The notes under the pieces were generated by a model. It was not told the DNA's origin. It did no database searches and worked only from the letters and a program-made list of their open reading frames with translations. From contig SNVD02002490.1 in NCBI GenBank assembly GCA_013180625.2, positions 100,044 through 164,043 on the forward strand: a DNA stretch of 64,000 nucleotides, in the 5' to 3' direction. Below are positions 61,614 to 64,000 of the stretch, piece by piece. Made by a program: the position numbers and the translations under genes. The first letter of the stretch is position 1. Each line of letters opens with the position of its first letter. The DNA comes from Boswellia sacra (lineage: Eukaryota > Streptophyta > Magnoliopsida > Sapindales > Burseraceae).

Positions 61614-61875
61614 GAACTCTTGTTGTGTGTTATCAAGAGTTGAGAAAAGTTGCCTTGGTGAGGTTGTTCATCAAGAAGAACTCTTGGTGTGGTGTTATCA
61701 AGGGTTGAAGGAAGTTGCCTTGGTGAGGTTGTTCATCAAGAAGAACTCTTGGTGGGGTGTTATCAAGAGTTGAAGGAAGTTGCCTTGGTGAGGTTGTTCA
61801 TCAAGAAGAACTCTTGGTGTGGTGTTATCAAGGGTTGAAGGAAAAAGTCTTGGTGAGGTTATTCATCAAGCAAGT
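61614..61875. repeat. ~65-bp tandem repeats within the copia-4 LTR
   Basis: Four units starting GAACTCTTG at 61614, 61678, 61743 and 61808, each with TTATCAAG and CCTTGGTGAGGTTGTTCATC. They lie downstream of the likely TATA box, so they may be transcribed in the leader. Confidence 0.92.
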
Positions 61876-62188
61876 TGTAAATATTTTTACAACTTAGTGG
61901 AAAGCCTAGCTTGTGGAGCTAGGAGCCCGTGGACATAGGCAAGGTTTGCCGAACCACGTACATCGAGTTTGCACTCTCTCTATCCCTATCCTCTTTACAT
62001 TTACTTCCACTTGTGATTGTTCTTTATTGCCATTCTCTTGATTATATTCTATTTTCATCTTCTTCACCTTTGTTCTTAAAGAAAGATTTAAATAATTTTG
62101 ATCTTTCAAGAAAAGTTTTCTAATCCGTTTTTATAAATAAAAACCCAATTCACCCCCCCTCTTGGTTTGCCATACCTGGGTCAACAAG

Positions 62189-62200
62189 TGGTATCAGAGC
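62189..62200 (+). other. Primer-binding site of copia-4
   Basis: TGGTATCAGAGC, initiator tRNA-Met type, two bases after the LTR. Confidence 0.92.
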
Positions 62201-62241
62201 AAGGTTGCTCAATTTTTTAAATCTTAATCGATTTTTGAGCT

Positions 62242-63297
62242 ATGACAACTTTTAATTCAGCTTCATATGTTGAGGGGCTTTCTATCTCTAGACCTCCATT
62301 TTTCAATGGAAGTGATTACTCTTATTGGAAAACTAGAATGTGTATTTTCTTACAATCGTTTGATTATGATTTATGGTCTATTATTTTGGAAGGACTTTTG
62401 TTCCTACCAAAATTGAAAATGGAGAATGCATCTTAAAGAACCTAAAAGAGTTTAGTGAGATGATAAAAGAACTTGAAGTTTGAATGCTAAAGCTATGAAT
62501 GTGTTGTATTGTTCTCTAGATAGAGAATGAGTTTAATAGAATATCTACTTCTTCTAAAGTCTAGCGGCACAAGAAATATGTCACACGACTTGAAGTAACT
62601 CTGAAGGCACTAGTCAAGTTAAAGAATCCAAGATTATTATGCTAGTTCATAGTTTGACTTTTTAGGATGAAATCGGATGAATCAATTTCTAAAATGTTTA
62701 CTAGATTTACGGATATTGTCAATAGTTTGAAATCTCTTGGTAAATCTTATTCTAATGTTGAAATGGTGAGAAAGATTCTTAGGTGTCTACCAAAATCTTG
62801 GGAGCCAAAGGTGACGGCAATTCAAGAAGCAAAGGACCTCACCAAACTACCATTAGAAGAACTTATGGGTTTTCTCATTACTCATGAAATCATCTTGAAG
62901 AAGAATGAAGAAGAAGATTGCAAAATGGCAAACATGTGCTTCATGGCTTTAAGAGAAAATGAGATAAGTATTCTAAACCATGATCCTAAGCTTTCATATG
63001 ATGAATTACTTGAAGCATTCCAAAATTTACATATGCAAGTTGATAAGCAAAATTCAAAAGTCAATGCTTTCAAAAAGAAGTCAAAAGTCATGTTATCTCA
63101 ATTAGAAGAGTTGGTGGAAATAAATGAAGCTTTAGAAAATGAAAATGAAATTTTAAAGCAAAAAGATTTTGAAAGTTTGGAAAGTCAAATACATTTTTTA
63201 AAAACTGAAAAAGAGATTTTAAAACAAAAGGATTTTGATAAATTAGAGAAAGAAAATGTTATTTTGAAAAAGGAAAATAATGACTTAAGATATTGTT
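62242..63297 (+). pseudogene. gag of copia-4, broken
   Basis: Begins MTTFNSASYVEGLSISRPP. A stop at about 62434 and damaged sequence to 62660 interrupt it; it resumes MKSDESISKMFTRF and runs to a stop at 63297. The second part ends in a Glu/Lys-rich coiled coil with three repeats of ILKQKDF-like heptads. The zinc-knuckle region that should follow is not recognisable. Confidence 0.85.
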
Positions 63298-63988
63298 GAT
63301 ATTTTACAAAAGCACAAAAAATTTGATTCTATGTTACAAAACCACAGGGTGTTTTTGATAAAAGAGGGTTAGGATATACACGTCATAAAAATCAAAAGTA
63401 TTTTAAAAAACTATTTTGTTCATGCATCTTCTAGGAATAATCTAATCTTCATGTTTTATTGTGGAAGTAAAAGGACGACAAAATGCATTCTTGTTACATT
63501 AAGAGAAATCCTAATTTGAAACAATATGTTCCAAAAAGGACCATAACTAATTCCCAAGGGACCCAAGAACTTTTGGGTCCAAAAAAGTTCTCCTTGAATG
63601 TTTGATTGTAGAAACAAAGGAGTGGCAAACACAAGTGGTACTTAGATAGTGGATGCTCGAGGCATATGACCGGAGATGCCTCCAAATTTTCAAGATTAAT
63701 CATGAGAAAGGAGGATATGTGACTTTCGGTGATAATGCCAAAGGAAGGGTAATCGGACATGGTGATATTGGTAACCCTTCTTCACCTATTCTTAAAGATG
63801 TTTTGCTTGTTTATGGTTTAAAACATGATTTGATTAGCATTAGTCAATTGTGTGATAAGGGATATTTTGTTACTTTTGAGCCTAATAGATGTGTGATTAA
63901 GGATGTTAGTAACAATAAGACATTATTTGTTGGTAATAGATGTGGTAATATTTATACAATTGATATTGATGTTAATGATCATGTATAA
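63298..63988 (+). pseudogene. Protease and integrase N-terminal part of copia-4, broken
   Basis: After a decayed stretch with FDKRGLGY, the protease block WYLDSGCSRHMTGD lies at about 63631. A frame change near 63715 leads to YVTFGDNAKGRVIGHG, then LKHDLISISQLCDKGY. Stops surround both parts. Continues beyond the window. Confidence 0.82.
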
Positions 63989-64000
63989 ATTTGTTTCATT

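Larger units (their letters stand above)
60395..62186 (+). repeat. 5' LTR of copia-4
   Basis: TGTTAGCCCTAAGG to CTGGGTCAACA, 1792 bp, directly before the primer-binding site. Contains two internal tandem arrays. TATA-like CCTATAAAAGGAGCCC lies at about 61404. Confidence 0.85.
43123..64000 (-). mobile_element. Ty1/copia element copia-3 (Tork/TNT1-like), three times interrupted, 5' half beyond the window
   Basis: On the minus strand the integrase pieces (60237-59602), reverse transcriptase pieces (about 59400-58549), RNase H (58306-58059 and 55010-54762) and 3' LTR (54678-54214 joined to 43244-43123) are in correct order. Three later insertions separate them: a Tat element, a 3-kb solo LTR and copia-4. 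Removing each insert rejoins sequence across a target duplication or across one protein. The element is riddled with stops and frameshifts. Confidence 0.85.
60395..64000 (+). mobile_element. SIRE/Maximus-like copia element copia-4, 5' part
   Basis: 5' LTR (60395-62186), primer-binding site, gag and protease start are on the plus strand; the rest lies beyond the window. The gag wording (FNGSDYSYWKTRM, LPKSWEPKVTAIQEAKDL, PLEELMGFLITHE) and the long LTR suit the SIRE/Maximus lineage. Interrupts copia-3 in its integrase region; preceding five bases GACAT would be the target duplication. Confidence 0.85.

Noticed and set aside
1..64000. tRNA, rRNA genes and CRISPR arrays
   Set aside because: Looked for tRNA arm motifs, rRNA blocks and regularly spaced short repeats; only retrotransposon primer sites and ordinary tandem repeats were found.

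Overview
The window is nuclear DNA of a flowering plant, most likely a eudicot. The evidence is spliced genes with GT-AG introns, a plant-type MAPKKK, a plant SNM1-type nuclease, AT-rich intergenic DNA and dense nested LTR retrotransposons. Nothing in it is bacterial: no operons, no CRISPR array, and I found no tRNA or rRNA gene. The species cannot be named from the sequence alone.

Layout. Positions 1-1610 hold the 3' end of a decayed Ty1/copia element (copia-1). Positions 1866-4475 (minus) carry a four-exon SNM1/PSO2-family metallo-beta-lactamase gene, and 8030-13204 (minus) an eleven-exon MAPKKK3-type kinase gene. These two are the only ordinary host genes I can support. From 13.4 to 22.7 kb the DNA is AT-rich and non-coding, with a 555-bp tandem duplication, microsatellites and a MITE-like inverted repeat. 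At 22774-23760 lies an old Tat-like LTR with its primer-binding site.

First nest (26975-40402). A degenerate copia element (copia-2) sits in a TA microsatellite. Its 3' LTR is split by an 8.3-kb CACTA transposon (3-bp duplication AAG). The CACTA carries a 180-codon ORF with a basic patch and four-cysteine cluster, an intronless LOG-like cytokinin-activating-enzyme pseudogene, and a fragment of a CACTA-encoded protein. It is itself interrupted by a 1.4-kb solo LTR (duplication AAAAG). Nothing in it resembles a transposase, so it looks non-autonomous and gene-carrying.

Second nest (43123 to the window end). A minus-strand Tork/TNT1-like copia (copia-3) has been hit three times. A complete Tat-lineage Ty3/gypsy element lies in its 3' LTR (43245-54213, duplication GAAAG), a 3-kb solo LTR in its RNase H region (55011-58058, duplication CCAAG), and a SIRE/Maximus-like copia in its integrase region (60395 onward, copia-4). 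The Tat element has a gag-pol with several stops and one frameshift, yet its antisense four-exon ORF is open throughout (644 codons).

Most interesting: the captured cargo of the CACTA element (a Cys-rich ORF reminiscent of plant flexivirus nucleic-acid-binding proteins, plus a retrocopy-like LOG), and the intact spliced antisense gene inside a dead Tat element.
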